This document shows, piece by piece, positions 41,801 through 57,347 of a DNA stretch of 64,000 nt (its first letter is position 1; the number at the start of each line of letters is the position of its first letter). This stretch comes from Marchantia polymorpha subsp. ruderalis (Eukaryota > Streptophyta > Marchantiopsida > Marchantiales > Marchantiaceae). The stretch is from contig AP031351.1 of assembly GCA_037833965.1 (NCBI GenBank), positions 26,610,501 through 26,674,500 of the forward strand, in the 5' to 3' direction. The position numbers and the translations under genes were made by a program. A model generated the notes under the pieces. That model had not been told where the DNA came from, ran no database searches, and saw nothing but the letters and a program-made list of their open reading frames with translations.

Positions 41801-42597
41801 TGTGATAAGTGAAGAGGCTATGAATTTTTGTCTGTCGAATCTACAGTGAGTTTTTAAGTAGTAATTTATACAATGTCTGACATTGTTGGTACTAATGAAC
41901 GATGTCATTAAAATTTCAACGTTTGACTACGACTTGGATATGGAAGATTTAAACGAATTTTTTTGTTGCTTGTTGGCTGTATGTCTGCAGGGTTCAAAAA
42001 TTGATCGACACTCTTTGCAAGATCACCTACAGGAGGCTCTGTCCTTTGCAAAGCAGAAGCTTAGTTGTCAAAAGACTGTTTTGATCTATTGTTCCACAGG
42101 TACCGTTGTTTACCATTCATTGTTTCGGGAAGTTTGTAAGTGCATATCTAACTTGGCTTTTTTCCCTTGGATCTAATGAGATGAATGTGCTGGCAGGTGA
42201 AGATATCAGTGTTTGTGTGTGCCTGGCAGTTCTCCTCTCCTGCTATACGACCACAGGTTGGTGAAACGCTTATTTAGAGTTGTCCAGTATGTAGTCACAT
42301 CAGTCACATGTAGATGGAAGGGTAGTTGAGCTCCATTGAAGTGAATTTGTTTATATATTCTTCTCATGACTTTTCTCGTCCCTATCGTAATTGATGTACG
42401 ATTTTTTATTTGCAGGAGGATACTCAGGTTCTTCAAACAGTGATTTTGTGGTAACCAAATCTGCGGTAAGGCAGCAACTGATATACCTGTCTGCATTCAA
42501 CTCTGATGCTCGACCTTCTAGAGGAAGTTTGAGACAAGTATTTAACTTCTTCAATCCAAACGTCGAGAGAGTCTCTCAAGATGTGGATATTGACTAG
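38896..42597 (+). CDS. RIT1: RIT1-type initiator tRNA 2'-O-ribosyl phosphate transferase
   Basis: Exons 38896-39190, 39740-40693, 41677-41786, 41991-42099, 42197-42256 and 42416-42597 join in frame to 569 residues, somewhat longer than the roughly 520 of Arabidopsis. In yeast, Rit1 adds a phosphoribosyl group to A64 of initiator tRNA-Met, keeping it out of elongation; plant initiator tRNAs carry the same mark. The N-terminal domain has WYSSDFDGTCYFKSTDGH, NGNWSF, then AERGGCFIVDATRKGKRFPD and AMSKTIPIWACVLNRAL. The C-terminal DUSP-like domain has LPIVGSKIDRHSL, TVLIYCSTGEDISVCVCLAV and the terminal DARPSRGSLRQVFNFF. Start context aaaacATGGCC is favourable. Intron 2 is about 1 kb. The extra length comes mainly from the middle of exon 2 (around 40440-40610), low in recognisable motifs. 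Likely functional. Confidence 0.94.
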
Positions 42598-42921
42598 CTA
42601 TGTGGAACTGTGATCATCATAAAGAGTTCAATTCAAAGCTGTGCTGGGCAAATTGAGCAGTTTTGTACCATTTATACACCAAATCTCTTCATCCACTTTC
42701 AACTCATCTCGCCATCTTGCTCATGCTCTATGCTGACAATACACGAATGACACTCAGGTGCAACTGCTGGAGGTGCTGGCCATACCATGCTATGTTTGGC
42801 CAGGACCTCCAGCAAATACTTTTAATATGGAACCAAATCGAACAACCATGGTAAATGCATGGCTGTAGAAAAGGTAAGAAGAGTATAGTAACATGGACGG
42901 GACAGCCCGTGAAGTCGTATT

Positions 42922-43140
42922 GAGATGAAACCTTTGGGTAGTAAAGGGCTAGGCACCAACAGTATGACGATAGGAATACCCAGGAATGTTGTCAAAAGAT
43001 GAAACCAAAATGGGGAGGATGGTTCTAGTTCATAGTAGCATCACGATCGGAAGGTCTAGTGAAGTTTTGTAAGTATGAAATCAAATGGGTAGATGGGTCT
43101 AGGCCTCATAATGTCATATTGCGCCTAAGATGCTTATATG
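42922..43140. repeat. Weak tandem repeat, about 75-bp period, three units
   Basis: Units near 42922, 42999 and 43075 share (g/t)atgaaa(c/t)c, then a ggg(t/g)ag stretch, then ggtctag- or ggctagg-like sequence and a tatgac/catcac block. They are strongly diverged. Confidence 0.45.
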
Positions 43141-43535
43141 CTAATTATTTAGGTTGTATGATAAACACGGTGCATTAGCATATGAAAATCCATTCATGTG
43201 CATAAACCATCCTGTTAGATGGTGACGGAGGGAAAGTCCTGGGCACAAACTCACCATGTGGATACATGTCTTTATTATTGGGCAGAGTCGAGACTGTTTC
43301 GATTGACAGCCAGTATGTCGGAAGAGGTGTCATTCTGGCCCCATTTCTCCTCACCTTGCAAATCTTATTGCAAGGAATTGCCGCATGCTTCTGAAGTGCA
43401 TCCTGCCTCATTCATTTCTCATGTATTTCTAAATGTTGCTAGAGTTGCTGCTGAACTTAGTCATGTTATGTTCATAGTAAGCACTACATGAAATTCGAAT
43501 TTTCAAAATAGTGCTGGGTGTGGTGATTTCATTCA

Positions 43536-43607
43536 GCAGAGATAGCGCAGTTGGGAAGGCGTAAGACTGGAGATACAAAGATTGCGTGTTTGTCCAAGCT
43601 CACCACA
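43536..43607 (+). pseudogene. tRNA-Phe pseudogene
   Basis: The segment follows the plant tRNA-Phe sequence from acceptor stem to 3' end. Matching parts include gatagc, cagttggga, agactg, gcgtgtt and ctcaccaca. The anticodon position reads GGA instead of GAA, and the anticodon stem and T-loop are broken. It is on the strand opposite to the good copy 1.4 kb downstream. Confidence 0.85.
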
Positions 43608-44992
43608 AGCATCATTTCGGAAGCTTTAATAGACTTATTTCTGAATTGAACAATGCACTTGCCTTCATAATACACATTTGAGGGGTTATCCACGTCTATA
43701 ATAGTGGGACCAGTAGGGCACTCCTACTCCCAAGATGTCCATGATAATATCAATCTGAATCTTTGATGGAGTATGCCTCCTCCTTAATGGTAATATGCCT
43801 TAGCTCTAACTCTTTTTGGTTCATTTGAAGCGTCATTTTATTGACTGGAATTGGTGCCTACAGATATAAAGGAGACCTTAGGTATCTCATTTTCTGGTTG
43901 AATATGGAATGAAAGCTTTATTTGACAGGAGAAACTTGTGATCTTTATTATGTCCCGTATAATTGTGTTTGCTTTTCAAATCTATATATCTTATGCTTCT
44001 GTTCCCTTTGACTTATCATGAGTCTTCAAATTTATTCTTCTTTCTCTACTCAAACAACATGTGCATCCAGAGAATGAATCTTTCAGTGGCTGCAAAAATG
44101 TATATCTCTTGGTTTGTGGTCGAATAGAGCAAATTCGGTGACACCGTTAAAGTTTACCTACCCAATGTCTGATTTCATCCCCAGGGGAATTCGTAACACC
44201 AAAGTTGAATTCTGTCACCTTTACCCTCAACCTATGATGGTTGAGGTAGCTGGGTTGAGAGATGGTAAAGTAAAAGAAAATGTTTCTGTACAACCACAAT
44301 GTGAAAACAATTTCAATCATCTTCAAAATCTTCTCCGCAACAGATACATGAAAGTCCACGGAAGAACATTAAACCAAGTTTTTCCGTGGCCCCAAATTCA
44401 GTTACGTCTTCAGTCTGTTCGTGCTTGAAGTAAAGAGACATATAGCTGTACATAACATGCTACTGAGAATTTTTAAGCAAATATTTACCGAATTGTCCAA
44501 TTGGGATGAATATTGATTCAAATTTCTGGCATTGATAGCGTTCTCGAGAAGAGTGGTGATGCTGAAAGTCAAGTAAAGCATCGTGAGTTTGATGAGGCTC
44601 ACAAGGGTAAGGAAAGGAGAGAGCTCTTCCATGACAATACCCAGAGATATCTCCACTTGCAATTCTTCCCGCCGTCAAGCAAAAAAGGGTGAGAGTTGCT
44701 TTTCAAATTTCTGAGCATCAGAAAAACCCCGAACAGTTTGCCCTTGACCTGAATATGTACATTCTCAAACGGTGGAGAGTATTGCTTGGTCCAACCAGGG
44801 TTGAGGTTTATGACATGTACGCAGACGATACATTTTTTGCAGTAGATATTTCTGCCGTTCGCTTATGGATTTGGCTTTTCATGTCGATTCCTGCCTATCT
44901 CTTCGACAGCGTCTTGCCTTCCAGTGCGAACATAACAAACAGTCAGCAGGATGGCCTCAGAACCTTCCGAGCAATAAAGTGGCAAAGGAAAT

Positions 44993-45017
44993 TGCGGTGA
45001 GCGTGGATCGAGCACGC

Positions 45018-45060
<43 letters not shown>

Positions 45061-45065
45061 CCCGC
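44993..45065 (-). tRNA. tRNA-Phe(GAA)
   Basis: A 73-base cloverleaf on the minus strand starting GCGGGGATAGCTCAG, with anticodon GAA in ACTGAAGAT and 3' end CTCACCGCA. It matches the cytosolic plant tRNA-Phe closely. The T-loop reads CTCGATC, so conserved T54 is C here, which also weakens the internal B box. There is no intron. It lies nine bases downstream of tRNA-Glu. Confidence 0.94.
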
Positions 45066-45074
45066 TGAGGGCCA

Positions 45075-45147
45075 TTCCGTAACCGGGACTCGAACCCGGG
45101 TCGCCTGGGTGAAAGCCAGGTATCCTAACCATCTAGACTATCACGGA
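45075..45147 (-). tRNA. tRNA-Glu(TTC)
   Basis: A 73-base minus-strand gene. The acceptor stem TCCGTGA pairs with TTACGGA (one G-U). The anticodon arm CCTGG-CTTTCAC-CCAGG is perfect, with anticodon TTC. The T-arm CCGGG-TTCGAGT-CCCGG is intact. It is nuclear type, unlike chloroplast trnE. It precedes tRNA-Phe in the same direction. Confidence 0.95.
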
Positions 45148-45832
45148 TTGATGTTGGTGTCACTCCTAAACACAATATACCTCAATAAAGTCTTTTTGGT
45201 ATCTTACCTAAGCAAAGAAACGTTAGTACCACCCACACAGGAGCCAATCCAGCTAGTTACTGAAGAGGTCTGAGAATTCCGGAACATTTCTTTAAAATAG
45301 TTGGAAAAACCTAACGACAAACGCATAGTTTATGAAAAGTTTTCCAAAAAATATATAATTTACACATTTATGATTATTTATCACTCTCCGTGATTATATA
45401 TCTATAGCCCTCACCTCAGTTCATGCCTCATTCTACCCACTCTGTTGATTCCCTCACTCTAGGGTCATCATAGACCGTCATAAATACAAGCAAAATCCTT
45501 TGGAAATTTAATTGTTAATTTAATCTCCTGCGGAAATTTGAAGGGCGCACCCATAATGTAACATCCAGGAGCCCAGTCAAATCGACTTATTTTGACAAGA
45601 TCACACATGCTTCAGATTAAGAAAAAAAAACTTTGGTATGGGAATCAATTTGAAAGAAAAAATGATGAACATAATTTTATTGTTCAGTCTGAATATAAAG
45701 AAATGTGTCGTCTAAGTGATTTTTTAATATGATCAGATTTTTTAAGTCTTGTCTTTGTTGTTAGTATCTTCTGTTCAAATTTATAGGACACACAATAATG
45801 ATGAAATATATCAAATGAAAGTTTATCTCCTG

Positions 45833-45870
45833 AGTTGAAGTGTTAACTCTTCATTATTAACACTTCAACT
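45833..45870. repeat. Perfect hairpin, 14-bp arms
   Basis: Arm agttgaagtgttaa (45833-45846), a 10-base loop, and its exact reverse complement (45857-45870). Confidence 0.9.
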
Positions 45871-46335
45871 TGTTCGCATGAGTTGAGATTCACATGTATT
45901 TTCAGGCTCTTATACTTCATCAACTTGAATAGGTTGCTCCTATATGATCACATTCCTTGTGATTTATCATGAAAATATTTATAGCTAACTTTCCTCTTAC
46001 AATATTCATATAGAAATTTTATTATCAAAATGAAAACTATATTTTTTCAATTTTTTTTAAATTCTTTTTTAACATTAAATTTATAGATAAAATAGATAAG
46101 AGCAATGCTAAATGTATAATTGACAACACTTTTATTTATAAAAACATACATTTTTAAAAGTAACATTCAATTTACAATTTACCTTTTTTGATATAAGAAA
46201 TTAGCCTTAAAGCCAACAAATTCTAAATTATGTTAGCGTTTAAATTTTAAACAAATTTTAAATTATGTTTCGTAAGAAGTCTTTGTTTATTTATTTTCGT
46301 ATTTCCAATTTATAAAATATTAAAATATTGAAAAT

Positions 46336-46414
46336 TACATGAAATTTATCCTATTAGGTGAAAATATGAATATGAGATATTCATATTTTCACCTAATAGG
46401 ATAAATTTCATGTA
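46336..46414. repeat. Perfect hairpin, 38-bp arms with a 3-base loop
   Basis: The left arm (46336-46373) begins tacatgaaatttatcc and ends aaatatgaatat. The loop is gag. The right arm (46377-46414) is its exact reverse complement. A third partial copy of the arm start (tacatgaaatttatccta) lies at 46438-46455. Confidence 0.97.
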
Positions 46415-47103
46415 TCTTGAGCTATAACACATGTAGTACATGAAATTTATCCTAATGGTTCAACATAGCTCTGATTTGCTCCAAAAATTATTTTCAGTTT
46501 AAACAATGATATGATAATTTCCATTCTTAGATATATTTCAAAATTTTCAATATCATCTTTTTCATTATTATTTTTTTTGCAGAAAAATTAACATCGTAAT
46601 CAATCTTCAGACATTGAAGAGATAAAAATGATAAATTAAATATAACCATCCAATTAAACCTTCATATAAGATATAGATTTATATAAATTACATATAATCA
46701 TATATATTATAAATTTAAAATAAATTAAAATAAAATATGAAGGAGTAGGAGATTAGTTGCAGAAAAATAAAACTGATCTAAACAGTTGAAATTATAAGTT
46801 TCCCATTACAAGAAAAGTTTGAGTCTTCCTCTTGGAAGCACTTTGTTCATAAATTTGTAAACTATTAGAACATTGTATCAATATAAAATCTGTTCTTGAA
46901 AAACGTGCCTATTTTATTATAATTAATATAATTTAGTTTGATTGCTACATGTAATCAATCTAATCCTGACATTGAATAATATGCACCGCTTCATCCAACA
47001 AAATATTTTATATTGAAATTGATATGTTGATGTTTTTTTTCTTCAAGACTATTTTAAATCCGATTTCCTTTCAAAATAAAGTGTATTTCTTCAAATACGT
47101 ATA

Positions 47104-47969
47104 CAGTAGAACCTATCTAAGTTAGTACTATCGGGATCTGCGATTCTGGATTTATTTTGGACAGTTTATTGATAAAGAGAGGTTCTCTGTTCACATCATT
47201 TGTGCTGGGGCAGTTATTTGCACATTGACTAGAGTCACTTGTTTTGTATGAAAAGCTAAAGTCTCGATGTAACAATGAGACATGTTTTGAGATTGAACCG
47301 TATCGAACTCAATAGCGTTATGACGCTGTCGTCAAACCCGAAAGCTGCGCTCCAGAGGAAAAAAATTCAAGATGGCCGTCACTTATGCTTGAAAGTTGCT
47401 TCATTTGTAACAATTGCGTTCACCCTGGATAGCAGACACAGCCAATTGCACAACCCAATGGCTTCAAAGAGGTACACCAAGACAAACATGACCAACGAGG
47501 TTCAAATAGCTCTTTGTGAGCACAAGCAAAAGCATCCATCGCTGACGCAAGCAAACCTGATCAAATGGCTTCAAGAAACGCATATAGGTTCTCTAAGTCA
47601 GGGAACAATTTCTCTAACTCTCAAACGTTAAGTTGAAACCCTTACCAAGAAGGAGGATGTGAATCGAGCGGCAAAGCGACAACAGACTGCGAAATACCCA
47701 CTGATCGAAACAGCTCTGTACTGGTGGTTCCTCACATATCAAGACCAAGTTGGTCTCCGCCCCTCGCAATCGACGTCATTTCTCTCCACCGTTTATTTCT
47801 CTGCAGTGTTTATTAATGTAAAAGAGTTTTGGGACTGCCTATGGAATATTAGTTACTAACGTATGGAGGTTTACTAATAAGTAGAAGGGTCCAACTTGGG
47901 TCTGGATTGGATATTTTAGTTATCACAGGTTATTAAGTTATACAGTATTAAGTTGAACAAGTTCTACTG
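47104..47969 (+). mobile_element. Short pogo/Tigger-like DNA transposon (Tc1/mariner superfamily)
   Basis: The element is 866 bp, flanked by TA at 47102-47103 and 47970-47971, the target duplication of this superfamily. Left end cagtagaacctatctaagtt and right end (reverse complement) cagtagaacttgttcaactt form imperfect terminal inverted repeats of about 28 bp. Inside, 47275-47631 encodes a CENP-B/pogo-type N-terminal helix-turn-helix (ALCEHKQKHPSLTQANLIKW, then GTISLTLKR), ended by a stop. A broken second part follows (NRAAKRQQTAKYPLIETALY). There is no room for the DDE catalytic domain, so this is a deletion derivative that cannot move by itself. Confidence 0.88.
47275..47631 (+). pseudogene. 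Truncated pogo-like transposase N-terminus
   Basis: The recognisable part starts near MASKRYTKTNMTNEVQIALC (about 47458). It resembles the psq-type HTH that binds the transposon ends; the upstream codons are probably leader. A stop at 47629-47631 separates it from the second HTH-like part at 47659-47860. No catalytic domain is present. Confidence 0.8.
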
Positions 47970-48351
47970 TATATCCAGCAGAATATATTCATGTCAATAA
48001 TATATTTGAAACAAGATATTTTCACATAAAAAAAAGAAGCTTTCAAGACTTGCAATTAATATTTGAATCAATAGATGATACAATACTTGCACCAACTGAT
48101 GATTATTACATTTCCTTGTGACACAATAATTATCAATGAGAATGATGATAAATACTATGATTACCTATACTTCTGTGATATACAAGAGTGAGAATTTCAA
48201 ATACATTTGAAAAATTTGAAATTTTTGATATCCTAGCGATATGATATAAAACTGTTACGTGATTTTTAAATGACTTTAACAATCTTAAAACGAACTTTTT
48301 TTAATTTTTTCCTTTCAGCTATATGTTTGATTCATATGTAATTAACTACTC

Positions 48352-48508
48352 TAAATATTCATAAAAGAATGATGTGATTACATCCATCTGAGTCATAATT
48401 AGACCAAGTAGATCAGGTACATTGTGACATATTTTGTTACAAATCAAATTTTTTTATTTTAATTCACATCTTCTTCTTTTTGTGAAAATCTTTGGACATC
48501 AACTTTGC
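48352..48508 (-). pseudogene. Decayed copia reverse-transcriptase fragment
   Basis: It aligns with the reverse-transcriptase start of the intact copia (about 12361-12538). Shared runs include aaatat.cataaa, acatccatctga, cattgtgacatattttg (compare gcgtattttgctaca) and tgtgaaa.tct. Most differences make this copy more AT-rich. The flanks at 47972-48351 and 48509-49200 are AT-rich without a clear match. Confidence 0.75.
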
Positions 48509-49199
48509 GTAGAAAATTCAATGTCTAGTTGAATGTGCTTCAAGGATGATAAAAAAATAACACAGAATCAAAAGTTTTGGATGTAAAGTTGATCAAACCC
48601 AAGTGAGTTCCTAACACTTTTTGCTATATTAATCGAATAAATTGTAATTCTTACGGAAATGCACATCTACCTGATTAGTAGTATGGGTTGATAATTTATA
48701 ACACCCGGCTACCTTTTTGAAGCTTTATGATAAAATCTTCAACAAGAAGTAGCAAGTAGAACAAATTTTTACACTTGACGGCTGGAATCAAATCACAGAG
48801 AAATAAATATACGTAAATTCTGCTAGATTTTTTCACTTGAATGTTGGATCACCACATAACATGCCAAGGCCAATTTGATCTACTCTACTAGATGCATCCT
48901 GAATTCCAAAGTGAACATATCATTTGTGAAAAATAAAGAACATTTTGTGCTTATAAAATATTGCTCAATAATATATATTAGAAGGAAGTTGAACACTACA
49001 AACGTGTTCAACTTCGTGAACACTGCAACGATTGTAGTGAATCTGGAAGGTGTGATAAACATCCACGTCAAACCAACTCCAGATATAGGTCCACTCTTCA
49101 ACGTATAGAAAAAATCATAGTCTGAGGAATATATCTATTGTTTTAAGAGAAGAAATCGTATAGAAACATGTCGTTCGTTATAAGAGAAGAACTCACAAG

Positions 49200-51690
49200 A
49201 GGGGCGATAAAATCGTCAGATTCTTCCAATCAAGAAGAGATGTGATAAAAGAAAACTCGTAAGTCGGTTGTTTTGGACATCTACTATGGCTCGAGAAACA
49301 CTCAACCGAACATTTAGTGTCGGACCTGCCTCAGTGGAATCTCCGACTATTGAACCCCGATACAATCTCTCACCGTCATGGTCTGAATGCCGTCTGGAGG
49401 ACTTAAAAAATACCCAAATATTGCCAAATATTTGGTGCCCGCAAGCGCGACCTTTACGAGCATGTGGACCTAAAGAATGTGCCCTAGGTCGGACATGTGT
49501 TTCAACCGTTCGGCTCTTTTTGGATGTGGACGTGGACTCGACATCACAGGTCGTACCTGATGCGGAACAGTCAGCAACGTCGGACGTATTGGCCACGGGA
49601 GCTCCCGAATGGCAAGAGCGCACCCAGTGTACAAATCTGGGGAACAACCTCTCGGCAAGATGCTGTGCACATGCGGCGGATGCTCAGCCTTTTCTCATGC
49701 AGTGCATTCCGTCCTTTTTGTCATTTCGCTTTTTTATCATCACTCCGAGAAAAAAAAGACCCAAGACCCATCGAGTCGTACGCGGGGAAAGCAGTATCGA
49801 TCTGACACCCGTTCAGAAGATCTAGCAAGGGGCATTCTCCATTTCCAATTTCCATGCGGAAGATGCAAATGTTACCAAATGTTTGTTTTCGTACAAGCTT
49901 AAATCTCCTCGGAATTTGGAGTGAAGGGAACCACTCTCATGTGACGCAGCCGGTGATTGGCTTCGACGATGCGATGACGATGACTTGGAATCCCATGTGT
50001 CAGCTCGTGGTTAGCCGGTGGGAACCGGGTGAACCGAGTGCGGTGAACCTCGCCCGGGGGCAACCTCCGAGACCCGACGGGAGGCGGTGCCGGTGAGCCC
50101 GAACCGGCGTCAAAAGACGGCAGCCGTCACGCCGAAGGGCAGGCAGGCAGGCCGGCAGAGGCAGCGTATCACTAACTGCGGACGAACAGCAAGAGACAAG
50201 GGGCACTGTCGTAGGCGAGTCTTGAGGCCACGGTCGGTCACGTGACAAGGGTTCGCGATGGCCCAAAGATGGTCGAGCATTTATCCGTCCCCCAAAGTAG
50301 ATCCTCCACCGACCTCCCCTCTATTTGCAGCGGGCCTCACATTCAAAATTTTATATTTGGCAAGTTGCAAGCTTAGCCTCGGTTCGGCCAGATCTACGTT
50401 AAGATCTACGTCGATGCCTCCCACCATTTGGACGGCCGCGATGCCGACAGTCTCTGTCACTCGAGGATGGATGGATGGACGGGCGAATCTGTCCGGAGCC
50501 ATACACCGTGGCCTGTTACATGGCTTTTCGCAAATCTTCGTACTAGTAGCCTCCAACAAGTCCAACAAATGCCTGAAAAATACGTGGTATACGAGACATT
50601 TACAAAGGGATGGAAACGGAAGTTTTTAGCGGTACGTACCGATTTTTTTCATCACTCAGAAAGAATAGAAAAAAAGGTTCATTAGAAATGGAAGACAATG
50701 ACGCAGGGGCTCGTAAACATTATCTACAAACCTGACCGAGGGTCCAGCAGACAAAGAGCGTTCACATAACTTGTGATAAGTCACCATGTGTACATTGGCA
50801 ACTCTTATATCGCCCTCATGAAATGAAACTCGTCACCACTTTGTTACATGTCGTTAATACGTGTGATAAATGGAGATATAAAATAGGTCTAACAACTCAA
50901 AACAATACATCTATCAATGCTAGCGTGGAAATATTTTTTTAGAAATAAACCAATGGTCCAGAAGAATGGATGGGATATGACTTGTACAAGTGTACACCCA
51001 CTCACCGAAGGAAAACATTGTGGGCAACACCACGCTGATTATCTTCTTGAATTAGTTCCGATGGGAGGGGCTGCCGGAATTTTTTTGCTCCCGAATGATA
51101 CTCCCGAAAAGAAGTAAAGATAAAGTAGGACGAATGGAATAAATGGCACTCTTAAAACCACATGAATCAAGTGCAAAGAACCAGCCAAATTTTATGCAAA
51201 AAACCAACTTTGGGGAGAAGGAAAGAAGAGAGCTAACCTATTCCACGATAAATCACTATGTCAACAAAGGTGTGGCTCTGATGCCTCTTCATTAGTCAAT
51301 AACGAAGATACAACAAGATAGAACAAGCTGTACTAACCAAATCCCCATCTCTCCCCCAATTGAATAAGCTGAAGAAAAGAAATGAAATAAAAGGAAATAG
51401 AAAATTGTTATAAAATAAGATAAAAGGCTGAAACAAAATGCAAATAAACTCGCTAAAGTAAGCTAGCGATAATTGCGGAGAACAATCACGCTCTCTAATC
51501 CATCACGCTCTGTAACGAAGAGAAGGAAGACGGTACTTATTTCTCGGTCTAGAAGGCGTTCTGAACCCATGAGAGGGACCCAGGTCTGTCAGAGTGAGTC
51601 CGCCGGAATCACGTTGATGTGCTATCGCAACTGCGTTGAAAGCCTGACGTGGTCGTCGCCAGGCTGCGGACCGTGACCACCCAAAGTGCG
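49200..51690. other. Unassigned intergenic stretch
   Basis: Composition is nearer to genic levels at 49.2-50.7 kb. An open frame of 185 codons at 49268-49825 has no recognisable domain, and overlapping frames on both strands are similarly long, so it is not called. Short caggcagg repeats lie near 50140. No RNA gene is seen. Confidence 0.35.
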
Positions 51691-52425
51691 TTTCTACTGT
51701 GCTATATGTAGGAAGGAAGGATAGAGGGAGAAGGACACAGTCAAAGTCGCAGCGAAGCCGCCGGACCTCGTCCGGTGGGGCGGCGTCGATGTCCGCGATC
51801 GACCCGCGGGCGGGCGGGGACCGTAAATGTCGACATTCACATTCACCGGAGCTGCGTCCTGGGCCCTGCCCGAAAGTCTAGCTAGCAGGGCTGGGCACTG
51901 CAGAGCTGGCGGGCCTGCCTGCCTGCTCGGCGATGTGATGTGGTCCATGCTTGCTGATCGAGGAGGAGGAGGCAGCGAGGGAAGAGTGGGTGGGCGGGCG
52001 TCCGTCGTCCTTGCGAAGAAAGTGGCCTCCCTCGATGCTGTTGAGTTGCCTCCTTCGTAGCATACGTCGTCGACCCCGGATCTCTTGCCCTAGCGGAGCA
52101 ATTGCTCGCCAAACTGCTGCTGCGTCTCTTAATGCTTGCTCCGGTCCTGGAGAGATCTTTTTTCGTGCCTTCGTCGCTCAGGATCCCACGCGCAGCAATT
52201 TGTTGTCTGATCGGGTAGTGGTAGACGTCGAGGGAAGTGGTGTGGAGCGCAGTGAGGTGAGGTGAGGCGAGGCGAGGCGAGGCGGACGAGTTGGGTGGGA
52301 GGGGAGGGGACGGAGGCTTGAGCAGGACGAGTCGTAGGGTTGGGTGCATGTAAGAGGCTGGTGTTTAAAGAGTGGGGTGTTTTTTTTGAGCCCCGCTTGG
52401 GGGCGGGGATTTAGGGGCAGAAAAA
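51691..52425 (+). promoter_or_regulatory. DCP1 promoter and 5' leader
   Basis: A GC-rich segment directly upstream of the DCP1 start, with a gaggt/gaggc tandem run at about 52252-52283. By position it should hold the promoter and 5' UTR. No specific element can be named. Confidence 0.4.

Positions 52426-57347
<4,922 letters not shown>

Larger units (their letters stand above)
42598..44992 (+). other. RIT1 downstream region, no protein gene recognised
   Basis: It contains a weak 75-bp-period repeat (42922-43140) and a tRNA-Phe pseudogene (43536-43607). Open frames of about 104 codons at 44114-44428 and 44689-45000 match nothing I know, and the second runs into the tRNA-Phe gene, so neither is called. 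Confidence 0.4.
45148..47101. other. AT-rich intergenic region with foldbacks
   Basis: No gene recognised. Two perfect inverted repeats stand out at 45833-45870 and 46336-46414, listed separately. Otherwise it is simple AT-rich sequence. Confidence 0.5.

Noticed and set aside
44114..45000. Two frames of about 104 codons upstream of the tRNA pair
   Set aside because: No domain recognised; the second overlaps the tRNA-Phe 3' end and neither has a supported start or splice structure.
44993..45147. Organellar DNA insertion carrying the tRNAs
   Set aside because: tRNA-Glu differs from chloroplast trnE, and both genes match the cytosolic type; no flanking organellar sequence is seen.
49268..49825. 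185-codon plus-strand frame
   Set aside because: No motif or domain was recognised, comparable frames exist on the opposite strand, and there is no splice or start support. Too weak to call.
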